From assembly GCF_014297285.1 (NCBI RefSeq), contig NZ_JACOQI010000003.1:196154-260153 (forward strand): 64,000 nt of DNA, read 5' to 3'. Position numbers and translations under genes: made by a program. Of the stretch, positions 26,584 through 34,202 are shown piece after piece (the stretch's first letter is position 1; every line of letters begins with the position of its first letter). The DNA is from Dysosmobacter segnis. GTDB lineage: Bacteria; Bacillota; Clostridia; Oscillospirales; Oscillospiraceae. The notes under the pieces are model-generated. The model saw only the letters and a list, made by a program, of their open reading frames with translations, made no database searches and had not been told where the DNA came from.

Positions 26584-27421
26584 GATTCCTTCTCCCTTCC
26601 CCGCCCCATAAAGCGGTATATCCGCCCCCCAACTCTGTATCCGTCAGGGCGATCCGCAAATTTGGATAACAAACGCCGCCGATCTCCGTCCAATCGCTGC
26701 TCACGCTGACCAGCAGCCCGCCTCCCGCCGCCGTCCGCATCGGCAAAAACTGGGGACGCAGCTTTGGAAAGCGCTGGCGCAGCAAAGGCAATGCCTCTGA
26801 CGGCGGACGGTGCTGAATGGCCGCCGCAAGCTGCGGAAACCGGGACAGCTCCGCCGTCAGCACCGGTTCCCCGGCGGTGTCCCGCAGGCTGTTGCCCGTG
26901 TCCAGCAATGCGGTGAGGGCCACCGTTTGCCCCAGTAGGCACACTGTCACCGGCAGACACTCCCCCCGGATACCGTGGGCGGCCGCCGCCCGAAAGATCA
27001 CCGTCAGCAGCAGGTAGACCCCTGACGCAGAAAGCAGCAGGGTTTTCCCGTTGACATTCGTATAGAAAATTCCCCGGGCGTTGGGAATGTGCTGCCCCGC
27101 CAACAGTCCGAGGGCCAGAACCGTCCCCGCCAAGGCGCAGGCGATGGCGACGGTCAGCAGCGTCAGCCGGAGAAAATGGGTCTCCCGGCCAAAGGCGATG
27201 AGCGCCAGCAGCAGCCCCACGCCTGCCTTTACCAGCGTTTCCGTGAGAAAGCCCCCGCCGGGAAGGAACACCGCTGCGGCATACAGCCCGCCCAGCACTC
27301 CGCAGAGGAGGTAGCGCCGACGGCGCAGAGGGATGCCCGCCAGCCGTGCCGTAGAGAGAAACAGCAGGTAGTCCAGCAGGGCGTTGAACAGAAACACGCT
27401 GTCCAGATACACCACCGTCAT
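26411..27421 (-). CDS. spoIIGA: Sigma-E processing peptidase SpoIIGA
   Basis: Membrane aspartic protease, about 280 residues of recognisable sequence. Five N-terminal membrane segments are followed by the active-site motif ALLDTGNSL. The frame as given runs 172 bp into sigE, adding an Arg/Ala-rich tail after YTALWGGEG that matches nothing expected. One base shift in the G-rich stretch around 26595-26610 would end the protein at an ATGA overlapping the sigE start, which is a more usual arrangement. Start preceded by ggggggagg. Confidence 0.9.
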   Translation of the reverse strand: MTVVYLDSVFLFNALLDYLLFLSTARLAGIPLRRRRYLLCGVLGGLYAAAVFLPGGGFLTETLVKAGVGLLLALIAFGRETHFLRLTLLTVAIACALAGTVLALGLLAGQHIPNARGIFYTNVNGKTLLLSASGVYLLLTVIFRAAAAHGIRGECLPVTVCLLGQTVALTALLDTGNSLRDTAGEPVLTAELSRFPQLAAAIQHRPPSEALPLLRQRFPKLRPQFLPMRTAAGGGLLVSVSSDWTEIGGVCYPNLRIALTDTELGGGYTALWGGEGRRNHERMAAAAAVPSGIVPGAGAALYRRQRYASTAAEPGARDGAAEPIGRGGSPTGADRA

Positions 27422-27485
27422 GCAGCCTCCCCCCTTTCACAAGAAGATTATAAGCCGGGCCGTTCCGAAAAAAGGTCGAAAGAAA

Positions 27486-27516
27486 GCCCGGCGGACAAGA
27501 AAGCCGTCCGCCGGGC
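27486..27516 (-). terminator. Terminator after the 32-aa membrane protein gene
   Basis: Perfect 11-bp stem GCCCGGCGGAC with its complement, followed by TTTCTTTC on the minus strand. Confidence 0.8.
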
Positions 27517-27528
27517 AAATGAGGCGCT

Positions 27529-27627
27529 TTATACCATCAGCAGCGCGCTGATACCGGTAGCCGCCAAACCAAAGACCAATACGCCCACCAGAATCAGGGC
27601 AATGATACGGGTCCGCTTCGGAGTCAT
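27529..27627 (-). CDS. 32-aa single-pass membrane protein
   Basis: Reads MTPKRTRIIALILVGVLVFG then LAATGISALLMV: a basic start and one transmembrane helix. Aaaggagg lies upstream, and its ATG overlaps the DUF951 stop as ATGA, so translation is probably coupled. No function known. Short proteins of this form are common in clostridia and often missed in annotation. Confidence 0.7.
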   Translation of the reverse strand: MTPKRTRIIALILVGVLVFGLAATGISALLMV

Positions 27628-27833
27628 TTCGGGGTTCCTCCTTTAACTTCCCCGCTGGCGGGGAGAATTTTTTTGATGCTCTTTTCTACCTTGGACCGGG
27701 GCAGCATCAGCTCATGACCGCAGCCAAGGCACTTCAGCTTGATGTCCATGCCCACCCGGGTGATCTCCCATTGCTTGGAGCCGCAGGGGTGGGTCTTTTT
27801 CAATTCTACAACGTCTTTTATATGCAGATCCAT
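27624..27833 (-). CDS. DUF951 family protein
   Basis: 69-aa basic protein with DUF951 features: MDLHIKDVVELKKTHPCGSKQWEI, a paired CLGCGHELMLPRSKVEK motif, and a third cysteine at THPCG, suggesting a small metal site or nucleic-acid binder. The start at 27833 follows ggagg. Function unestablished in the family; in many Firmicutes it is near ychF or parB-type genes, but not here. Confidence 0.85.
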   Translation of the reverse strand: MDLHIKDVVELKKTHPCGSKQWEITRVGMDIKLKCLGCGHELMLPRSKVEKSIKKILPASGEVKGGTPK

Positions 27834-27904
27834 AAAAGGGCCTCCTGTCACCGCCGCGGCGAAGCCGCATAAGGTGGAATATCAAAGAAAAGGATGTGAT
27901 CCGT

Positions 27905-28837
27905 ATGCCGGAAAACAGAGGTTACTTACCGGAAGGGCTGTCCGCCCCGCCGCTATACACGCTGGAAATGCTGCGCCGCGCCGTGAGCGACGGCACCGTA
28001 CTGGAGGGGACCGTCCAGCGGTGCGATGGGGACCTGAACCTGTACTTACAGCTTGGGAGCACTTTCGCGAAAATTCCCAGAGAGGAAGTCACCGCTCCGT
28101 GGATCAGCGGTGCAGACCGGGAGATCGCCGTTTTATCAAGGGTCGGAAAGCAGGTCTGTTTTACGGTGGAATCCCTCTCCGCCGACGCGAAAGGCGCGCC
28201 GACGGCCCTGCTCTCCCGCCGGAAGGTCCAGGAACAGGCTATGGAGGAAATGTGCCGGGGCCTGACGCCGGGGGCCGTGGTGATGGGAAGGGTGGTACGC
28301 ACGGAGCCCTTCGGGGCCTTCGTGGACATTGGCCGGGGCATCGTGGCTCTGCTGCCCACGGAATACATCTCCGCCGCCCGCATCCGCCATCCCAACGAGC
28401 GGTTCCGGGTGGGGCAGAAAATTCTGGCAGCGGTCAAGGTCTTTGACCGGGAAAACCGGCGGATCACCCTGACCCACAAGGAGCTGTTAGGCACCTGGCT
28501 GGAAAACGCCAGCCGCTTTTCCGAGGGGGACACGGTGCGGGGCACTGTCCGGGGTGTTATGGACTATGGCTGCTTTGTGGAACTGGCCCCCAACCTCTCC
28601 GGCCTCACCGACCAGCGGGAGGATCTGCGGGAGGGGGACGGGGTATCCGTCACCATCCGCTCCATCCGCCCGGAGCGCATGAAGATCAAATTACAGGTCA
28701 TTGAAGTGCTGCCGCCTGCGGAGCCGCCGGAAACGCTGCCCTACTGGATCACCGACGGGGTACTGGATCGCTGGGTTTACTCCCCCGCCAACTGTGAGCG
28801 GCCTCCGGTGGTCACGGAATTCACTGAGGTCCCTTGA
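27905..28837 (+). CDS. S1 RNA-binding domain protein
   Basis: 310 aa. At least three S1-type OB folds are visible: residues about 40-105, then TPGAVVMGRVVRTEPFGAFVDIGRGIVALLPTEYIS near 125, and EGDTVRGTVRGVMDYGCFVELAPNLSGLTD near 210. It resembles ribosomal protein S1/RpsA-like proteins of Oscillospiraceae that sit outside the cmk-ispH context. A GTG three codons upstream could also be the start. Its tail overlaps the rarA 3' end by 17 bp, convergently. Confidence 0.85.
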   Translation: MPENRGYLPEGLSAPPLYTLEMLRRAVSDGTVLEGTVQRCDGDLNLYLQLGSTFAKIPREEVTAPWISGADREIAVLSRVGKQVCFTVESLSADAKGAPTALLSRRKVQEQAMEEMCRGLTPGAVVMGRVVRTEPFGAFVDIGRGIVALLPTEYISAARIRHPNERFRVGQKILAAVKVFDRENRRITLTHKELLGTWLENASRFSEGDTVRGTVRGVMDYGCFVELAPNLSGLTDQREDLREGDGVSVTIRSIRPERMKIKLQVIEVLPPAEPPETLPYWITDGVLDRWVYSPANCERPPVVTEFTEVP

Positions 28838-30086
28838 TCTTCTCCCAGTAGCTTTTCGCGGCCTGTTCGGTCTTGTTGTCGCCGTAGTGATAATAGCGGG
28901 CGTTTTTGATGGCGTCCGGCAAATACTGCTGGCGAACCCAGTGGTGGCCGTAGTTATGGGGGTACTTGTAGCCCTGTTCCCGCTCCAATCCGGCGGAATC
29001 GGCGTGAACATTCTGCAGCTCCCGGGGCACGTCGCCCCCCCGGCCCGCCTTCACATCCGCCCACGCGGACATGATACCGGTGCAGACGCTGTTGGACTTG
29101 GGGGCCGTGGCAAGCAGGATGGCGGCCTGTGCCAAGGGGAGCTGTGCCTCCGGCAGGCCAAGCTGCATGGCGGTATCCACGCAGGACTTTACAATGGTGA
29201 TGGCCTGGGGATAGGCGAGGCCCACATCCTCACTGGCGGCGCACAGCAACCGGCGGCAGGGGGTGATGAGATCCCCGGCCTCCAGAAAGCGGGCCAGATA
29301 GTGCAGCGCCGCGTCCGGGTCGCTGCCCCTGATGGACTTGTGGAGAGCGGAGGCGGCATCATACATGGCATCGCCGCCCCGGTCATACCGCATGGCGCTG
29401 CGCTGGGACAGCGCCTTGGCATCCGCCTCCGTCAGCAGCAGCGTTCCGTCTTTGGGGACCGCCGCCTCGCAGAGCAGCTCCACGGCGTTGATGGACTTCC
29501 GCACATCGCCGCCGCAGCCCTGAGCCACCAGCGCCGGGACCTCCGGCTCCCACGTCAGGGGCAGGGGCGTCCGGGTCTTCATGACCTCCAAGGCCCGAAG
29601 CACTGCCGGGCGGATCTCCTCCGCCGGGACGGATTTGAACTCAAACACACTGCTGCGGGAAAGCAGCGCGTTGTACACATAGAAAAAAGGATTTTCCGTG
29701 GTGGAAGCGATGAGGGTCAGGGATCCGTTCTCCATAAATTCCAGCAGGCTTTGCTGCTGCTTTTTGTTGAAATACTGGATCTCATCCAGATACAGCAGGA
29801 TGCCGCCGGGGGCCAGCAGCGTCCCCACATCCGCGATGATGTCCTTCACGTCCTGCAAGGACGCCGTGGTGGCGTTCAGGCGGTACAACGTCTTGTGGGT
29901 CTTTTCCGCGATGATGTTGGCCACGGTGGTCTTGCCGGTGCCGGAGGGGCCGTAGAACACCATGTTGGCGTCAGTCCCGGCATCGATCAGGCGGCGCAGA
30001 ACACCGCCGGGCGCCAGCAGGTGCCGCTGACCCACGACTTCATCCAGAGTTTTCGGACGGATCTCGTCCGCTAAGGGCCGGTGCAT
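28821..30086 (-). CDS. rarA: Replication-associated recombination protein A (RarA/MgsA AAA+ ATPase)
   Basis: 421 aa. AAA+ core with Walker A GPSGTGKTT, Walker B LLYLDEIQ, and sensor region IASTTENPFFYVYNALLSRSSVFEF; the C-terminal tetramerisation domain shows LYPQ-type EDVGLAYPQAITIV and the ending YKYPHNYGHHWVRQQYLPD. It acts at stalled replication forks. The start MHRPLADEIRP at 30086 has gggagg upstream. Confidence 0.95.
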   Translation of the reverse strand: MHRPLADEIRPKTLDEVVGQRHLLAPGGVLRRLIDAGTDANMVFYGPSGTGKTTVANIIAEKTHKTLYRLNATTASLQDVKDIIADVGTLLAPGGILLYLDEIQYFNKKQQQSLLEFMENGSLTLIASTTENPFFYVYNALLSRSSVFEFKSVPAEEIRPAVLRALEVMKTRTPLPLTWEPEVPALVAQGCGGDVRKSINAVELLCEAAVPKDGTLLLTEADAKALSQRSAMRYDRGGDAMYDAASALHKSIRGSDPDAALHYLARFLEAGDLITPCRRLLCAASEDVGLAYPQAITIVKSCVDTAMQLGLPEAQLPLAQAAILLATAPKSNSVCTGIMSAWADVKAGRGGDVPRELQNVHADSAGLEREQGYKYPHNYGHHWVRQQYLPDAIKNARYYHYGDNKTEQAAKSYWEKIKGPQ

Positions 30087-30220
30087 GGCGTCCCTCCCTT
30101 CTGTCAAATGCTGAAATTGTATTATAGCATAACTGCCCGGAAAATGCTATGATTTTTTCTCTTTCATTTCCACAGAATCCGTGATAAAATAACACCATTC
30201 TTGTACATAGGAGGTGCGCC

Positions 30221-30859
30221 ATGCGGTATAAGGCGTCCACCCTGCGGATCATCGAAAAATTGAAGGAGCTGTACCCGGAGGGGCTGTGTTCTCTGCAATA
30301 CGAGAAGGACTACGAGCTGCTTTTCGCTGTGCGGCTGTCCGCCCAGTGCACCGACGCCCGGGTGAATCTGGTGACCCCGGCGCTCTTCGCCCGGTTCCCT
30401 ACGCTGGAGGCCTTCGCGGAGGCGGACCCCAGGGAGGTGGGCGAATACATCCACTCCTGTGGGTTCTACAATGGAAAATCCAAGGATCTGGTGGCCTGCG
30501 CCCAGCAGCTTCTGGAGCGGTTCGGCGGAAAGGTTCCCGGCAACATGGAGGACCTCACCTCCCTCCCCGGCGTGGGACGGAAAACCGCCAATCTGATCCT
30601 GGGGGACGTGTACGGTCAGCCCTCCTATGTGTGCGACACCCACTGCATCCGCATCACCGGGCGGCTGGGCATCACCGACGGGTCCAAGGACCCGGTAAAG
30701 GTGGAGCAGCAGCTTCGCAAGGCCATCCCCCCGGCGGAATCCGGGCCTTTCTGTCACCGGATGGTGCTTTTCGGCCGGGATGTGTGCACCGCCCGCTCCC
30801 CTAAATGCGAGGATTGCCCCTTAAAAGCGGACTGCGCTCAGGGGAAAAAGCTGAAATGA
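30221..30859 (+). CDS. nth: Endonuclease III
   Basis: 212 aa DNA glycosylase/AP lyase for oxidised pyrimidines. The helix-hairpin-helix with catalytic Lys is LPGVGRKTANLILGD, the catalytic Asp is in YVCDTHCIRITGRLG, and the [4Fe-4S] cysteines are in CHRMVLFGRDVCTARSPKCEDCPLKADC (C-x6-C-x2-C-x5 spacing at the end). Preceded by aggagg. Divergent from rarA. Confidence 0.96.
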   Translation: MRYKASTLRIIEKLKELYPEGLCSLQYEKDYELLFAVRLSAQCTDARVNLVTPALFARFPTLEAFAEADPREVGEYIHSCGFYNGKSKDLVACAQQLLERFGGKVPGNMEDLTSLPGVGRKTANLILGDVYGQPSYVCDTHCIRITGRLGITDGSKDPVKVEQQLRKAIPPAESGPFCHRMVLFGRDVCTARSPKCEDCPLKADCAQGKKLK

Positions 30860-30862
30860 TGT

Positions 30863-30899
30863 AAAAATGTGTCTGCGATTTTCGCAGGCACATTTTTTT
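30863..30899 (+). terminator. Rho-independent terminator of nth
   Basis: AAAAATGTG-TCTGCGA stem with TTTT loop followed by seven T, 4 nt after the nth stop. Confidence 0.88.
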
Positions 30900-30949
30900 C
30901 GCGCCGTTCATATACTGGTCTGAGACTGAGAGCATGGGAGGACACAGCC

Positions 30950-31207
30950 ATGGATGAAAACACCAAGCGGATGATGGAGCAGCTGAAGGCCGATCCCGCC
31001 GCCCTTCGACAGCTTATGCAGTCCCGCGATGGGCAGGCGCTCATGCAGGCGCTGACCCGGCCGGACAACGGTGCGGGGCTTCAGCGAGCCATGCAATCCG
31101 CCATGCACGGAGATATGAATGTCATGGCGGAGCTGGTGGGCCGGGTAGCACAAAGCCCGGAAGGTGCGGCTTTGATGGAGCGCGTCAGCCAGCGGCTCCA
31201 GAAGTAA
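30950..31207 (+). CDS. Uncharacterised helical protein, 85 aa (first of three)
   Basis: Soluble, predicted all-helical: TKRMMEQLKADPAALRQLMQ, ALMQALTRPDNGAGLQRAMQ, MNVMAELVGRVAQSPEGAALMERV. The repeated Ala/Met/Gln/Leu pattern gives two or three short helical hairpins. Start has gggagga. I recognise no family. It is followed 18 nt later by a gene whose N-terminus has a similar helical motif (SNPEAMDQIMKMAQSLMG). Confidence 0.7.
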   Translation: MDENTKRMMEQLKADPAALRQLMQSRDGQALMQALTRPDNGAGLQRAMQSAMHGDMNVMAELVGRVAQSPEGAALMERVSQRLQK

Positions 31208-31225
31208 GGAGGGAGGTCCGGCCTC

Positions 31226-31747
31226 ATGGCGGAGTTTGACGACAAGCTGAATAGTCTCCTCTCCAACCCGGAGGCCATGGACCAGATCATGAAAATGGCC
31301 CAATCCCTTATGGGAAACAGCGGTGGGACGGAGCAGCCTCCCCCCGCCGCGCCGCCCTCCGGCGAAACAGGAAACGCAGCGCAGAACGGCGGCCTTCCGT
31401 TTCAGCAGAGCGGTCCCGCCAGCAGAGAGGCGGCACAGAGTTGGGGCCAGCCCACCCCGGAAAGCCGAATCCCATCTCCCAGCGGGCCGGTGGTGAGCGG
31501 TCAGCCGGGGTCTGGCCCGGGTTTTCTCTCCGGACTGGGTGATCTGGATTCCAAGGCCATCGCCTCCCTCCTGCCGGTCCTCCGGGAGCTGGGAGAGGCC
31601 CAGAACAGCAACGCCCGCCAGCTTTTGTTCGCCCTGCGGCCCTATCTGAAACCGGAGCGCCAGGATAAAGTGGAACGGGCATTGCAGCTGGCCCGGCTGT
31701 TCCGGGTGGGGAAAAAGTTCCTACTGAGGGGGGATGGCCATGTATAA
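31226..31747 (+). CDS. Uncharacterised protein, 173 aa (second of three)
   Basis: Three parts: an N-terminal helix (DDKLNSLLSNPEAMDQIMKMAQSLMG), a long Pro/Gly/Ser/Gln linker (residues about 35-95), and a C-terminal helical domain (ASLLPVLRELGEAQNSNARQLLFALRPYLKPERQDKVERALQLARLFRVG). No signal peptide. The first helix echoes the previous gene, suggesting homotypic packing. It overlaps the next gene by 14 bp. Confidence 0.7.
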   Translation: MAEFDDKLNSLLSNPEAMDQIMKMAQSLMGNSGGTEQPPPAAPPSGETGNAAQNGGLPFQQSGPASREAAQSWGQPTPESRIPSPSGPVVSGQPGSGPGFLSGLGDLDSKAIASLLPVLRELGEAQNSNARQLLFALRPYLKPERQDKVERALQLARLFRVGKKFLLRGDGHV

Positions 31748-32072
31748 CCGCTATATCCGCCGGGATGACGGCACCTATACCAAGGTGGCGGAACCGGATC
31801 CGCCCCGGCAGGAACCAACTGGCCCCGGATCGAAGCCCCCTCCCCCGCCGCCAGACGATTCCAATGAATCCGGCCCCCGGTCCGGCGGTCCGCCGCCGTC
31901 CTTCGGCGGCGCGGAGGGCCTTGCCGGGTACCTGCGGCAGATACTGGACCATCTGCATCTGGACCGGGTGGACGCCGGAGATCTGCTGCTGTTGGGTCTG
32001 CTGTACTTTCTGTTTCGGGAAAAGGCGGACGAGGAGCTGCTGGTGGCTCTGGGCCTGCTGTTGATTTTATAA
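31734..32072 (+). CDS. Uncharacterised membrane-tailed protein, 112 aa (third of three)
   Basis: Begins MYNRYIRRDDGTYTKV (the second ATG at 31740 is equally possible), followed by a Pro-rich linker, then a helical region and a hydrophobic C-terminus (DLLLLGLLYFLFREKADEELLVALGLLLIL) that is probably membrane associated. Overlap with the previous gene and the shared terminator indicate a three-gene operon. Function unknown. Confidence 0.7.
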   Translation: MAMYNRYIRRDDGTYTKVAEPDPPRQEPTGPGSKPPPPPPDDSNESGPRSGGPPPSFGGAEGLAGYLRQILDHLHLDRVDAGDLLLLGLLYFLFREKADEELLVALGLLLIL

Positions 32073-32082
32073 ACGTAAAACA

Positions 32083-32112
32083 CCGTACCTGACTTGCATC
32101 AGGTACGGTTTT
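32083..32112. terminator. Bidirectional terminator
   Basis: CCGTACCTGA and TCAGGTACGG arms with a 6-nt loop; TTTT on the plus side and GTGTTTT on the minus side. Ends both the three-gene operon and the selenium-related operon. Confidence 0.85.
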
Positions 32113-32114
32113 GT

Positions 32115-32351
32115 TCAGACCAGCAGCTCCTGCCAGAGCGCGTATTCCAGATGATGGGCGTCCGCCAAGGCCCGCAGCGTTTCTCCGGCGTCTACGGGGG
32201 CGCACCACGCCATACCGCAGTCCGCCGTCAGCTCCCGGGGAGTGGGGATCAAGCGGCCAGGGAGATTTTGCGCCTTGCAGAATGCTTCCATGGCCATGGC
32301 TGCTGCCGTGGTGTGGAACGTCACCACCAGTTTCAGGGTTTTGGGTCTCAT
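32115..32351 (-). CDS. DUF3343 protein (putative selenium/sulfur carrier-like)
   Basis: 78 aa. Matches the DUF3343 pattern: LVVTFHTTAAAMAMEAFCKAQNLPGRLIPTPRELTADCGMAWCAP, with a Cys pair that could carry persulfide or selenide. Last gene of the yedF-csd operon, overlapping the desulfurase stop by 4 bp. The family is a regular neighbour of selenium-metabolism genes; direct biochemical proof is not known to me. Confidence 0.82.
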   Translation of the reverse strand: MRPKTLKLVVTFHTTAAAMAMEAFCKAQNLPGRLIPTPRELTADCGMAWCAPVDAGETLRALADAHHLEYALWQELLV

Positions 32352-33481
32352 TCCGCCAGCTCCTTTACCGCCCGGATCGCCACATCGATCTCGGCCTCCG
32401 TGTTGAACCAGCCAAAGCTGAACCGCACGGCTCCCTGACGCTCCGTACCCAAGGCCCGGTGCATCCGGGGGGCGCAGTGGGCACCGGGGCGGGTGGCAAT
32501 GCCGTAGTCCTGCGCCAGCGCGTCTGACACCTCGCCGGAATCGTAGTCCCGGATATTCAGCGCCACCACCGCCGTCCGGGGAGCGGTAAAATCGCCGTAG
32601 ACCGTTACGCCGGGAATGGCGGAAACCCCCTCATAAAACCGGCGCATGAGGGTTTCCTCCTTCTCCCGGATGGTCTCCATGCCCACCGCCCGGATATAGT
32701 CCAGCGCGGCGGACAGCCCGGCGATGCCGTGGCCGTTGAGGGTCCCCGCCTCCAACCGTGTAGGCAGCTGCTCCGGCTGGGCGGGGTTGTAGGTCTGGAC
32801 GCCGGTCCCCCCCACCTTCCATGGGCGGAGGGCAACGTTCTCTCCCAGACACAGCCCGCCGGTTCCCTGCGGCCCCATCAGGGACTTGTGCCCGGTGAAA
32901 CAAAGCAGGTCGATCTGCTGGGCCTCCATGTCGATAGGCAGGACTCCCGCCGTCTGGGAGGCGTCCACAAGGAAGATCAGGCCGTGGTCATGGGCGATGG
33001 CTCCCACCCGGCCAATATCCACGGCGTTTCCGGTGAGGTTGGAGGCATGGGTGCAGATGATGGCCCGCGTCTCCGGGCGGATCAGCCGCCCGAACTCGCC
33101 GTAGTCGATCCGCCCCTGCCGGTCAGCCGGGACGAAACTGAGAGACACGCTCCGCTCCGCCTCCAGCCGGTACAGGGGTCGCAGCACGGAATTGTGCTCC
33201 AGATCCGTGGAGATCACATGGTCGCCGGGGTCCAGCAGGCCGCAGATGGCCATGTTCAGAGCCTCCGTGGAGTTGGCGGTGAACACCACATGGTCAGGCC
33301 GGGGACAGTTGAAGAATGTCGCCAGCTTTTCCCGGGTGCCGTAGATCATCCGGGAAGCGGACAGACTCCCCTCGTGGGTGCCGCGGGCGCTGTTGCCCAA
33401 AGTGGTCATAGCCGACACCACCGCGTCGATCACCGGCTGGGGCTTCTGGCGGGTGGTAGCGGCGTTGTCCAGATAGATCAT
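32348..33481 (-). CDS. Class V aminotransferase-fold cysteine desulfurase
   Basis: 377 aa PLP enzyme. The N-terminus MIYLDNAATTRQKPQPV, the DASQTAGVLPIDME strand, PLP lysine in CFTGHKSLMGPQGTGGL and the Cys loop near HCAPRMHRALGTE fit the group usually found next to YedF and SelD. It probably liberates sulfur or selenium from cysteine or selenocysteine for selenide delivery. Overlaps yedF and the DUF3343 gene by 4 bp each. Confidence 0.9.
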   Translation of the reverse strand: MIYLDNAATTRQKPQPVIDAVVSAMTTLGNSARGTHEGSLSASRMIYGTREKLATFFNCPRPDHVVFTANSTEALNMAICGLLDPGDHVISTDLEHNSVLRPLYRLEAERSVSLSFVPADRQGRIDYGEFGRLIRPETRAIICTHASNLTGNAVDIGRVGAIAHDHGLIFLVDASQTAGVLPIDMEAQQIDLLCFTGHKSLMGPQGTGGLCLGENVALRPWKVGGTGVQTYNPAQPEQLPTRLEAGTLNGHGIAGLSAALDYIRAVGMETIREKEETLMRRFYEGVSAIPGVTVYGDFTAPRTAVVALNIRDYDSGEVSDALAQDYGIATRPGAHCAPRMHRALGTERQGAVRFSFGWFNTEAEIDVAIRAVKELAE

Positions 33482-34080
33482 GGCTTGATGACTTTCCCGG
33501 CGGCGGCCAGCGTCTCCGCGATGGCGTACATATTAGTGATGCTGCCTACGGCCAGAGTCTCCTTCAGCTTGTAGAAGTCCAGACAGGTGCCGCAGGTGCG
33601 GATCTCCACGCCCTGCGCCTCCATGAACTTCAGATCCTCCAAGGAATCGGACCCCGCGCAGGTAAGGTATGCGCCGGAATTGTAGAACAGGATGGTCTTA
33701 GGCAGCGCGGGCAGCTGGCTGACGGCGTACAAAAAGCCCTTCATCAGCGCCTTGCCCAACGTCTCCTCCCCATTGCCCATGCAGTTGGAACCAACGGCCA
33801 CCACCAGATCCCCACGGGCATCCGGGGCGCAGACGGTCTCCTCTGCGGGTCGCACCGGGGCGGACACCTCCATGGTGACGGAGAACCGCTTCTCCCCGGT
33901 CTTTTCCGCCCGGACGGGCAGCTGGCAGCTGGCGGCCAGCTTGCTGAGGTTCTGGACCGCCGCCTCATTGTCCACCAGAATTTCCAGTGTATCAGGGGTT
34001 TGCAGCTCTGCCAGAGCCTTCTTCGCCATCACAACGGGAATGGGGCACTGCTTGCCCAGCGCGTCTACAACAACAGACAT
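33478..34080 (-). CDS. yedF: Sulfurtransferase-like selenium metabolism protein YedF
   Basis: 200 aa. The N-terminal TusA-like domain has the Cys-Pro motif (DALGKQCPIPVVMAKKAL); the C-terminal DsrE-like domain contains GSNCMGNGEETLGKALMKGF and RTCGTCLDFYKL. The family occurs almost only in selenium-using genomes. The start at 34080 has aaaggag upstream. It has its own promoter and follows selD. Confidence 0.93.
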   Translation of the reverse strand: MSVVVDALGKQCPIPVVMAKKALAELQTPDTLEILVDNEAAVQNLSKLAASCQLPVRAEKTGEKRFSVTMEVSAPVRPAEETVCAPDARGDLVVAVGSNCMGNGEETLGKALMKGFLYAVSQLPALPKTILFYNSGAYLTCAGSDSLEDLKFMEAQGVEIRTCGTCLDFYKLKETLAVGSITNMYAIAETLAAAGKVIKP

Positions 34081-34115
34081 GGAACACAACTCCTTTAATT
34101 CAGATTTTCAAGTTC

Positions 34116-34144
34116 AGTGTAGCACGATACATCGTGATTCGCAA
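34116..34144 (-). promoter_or_regulatory. Promoter of the yedF-csd-DUF3343 operon
   Basis: Minus strand TTGCGA (34139-34144) and TACACT (34116-34121) at 17 bp. The spacer holds a small inverted repeat CACGA-TGTA-TCGTG that could be an operator. Confidence 0.7.
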
Positions 34145-34166
34145 GAAAAAACAACGAGATACGGCA

Positions 34167-34195
34167 AAACCCCCGCCGAAACCTCGGCGGGGGCG
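34167..34195 (-). terminator. Terminator of selD
   Basis: CCCCCGCCG/CGGCGGGGG stem followed by TTTT on the minus strand, 8 nt after the selD stop. Confidence 0.8.
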
Positions 34196-34202
34196 AATTC
34201 TG

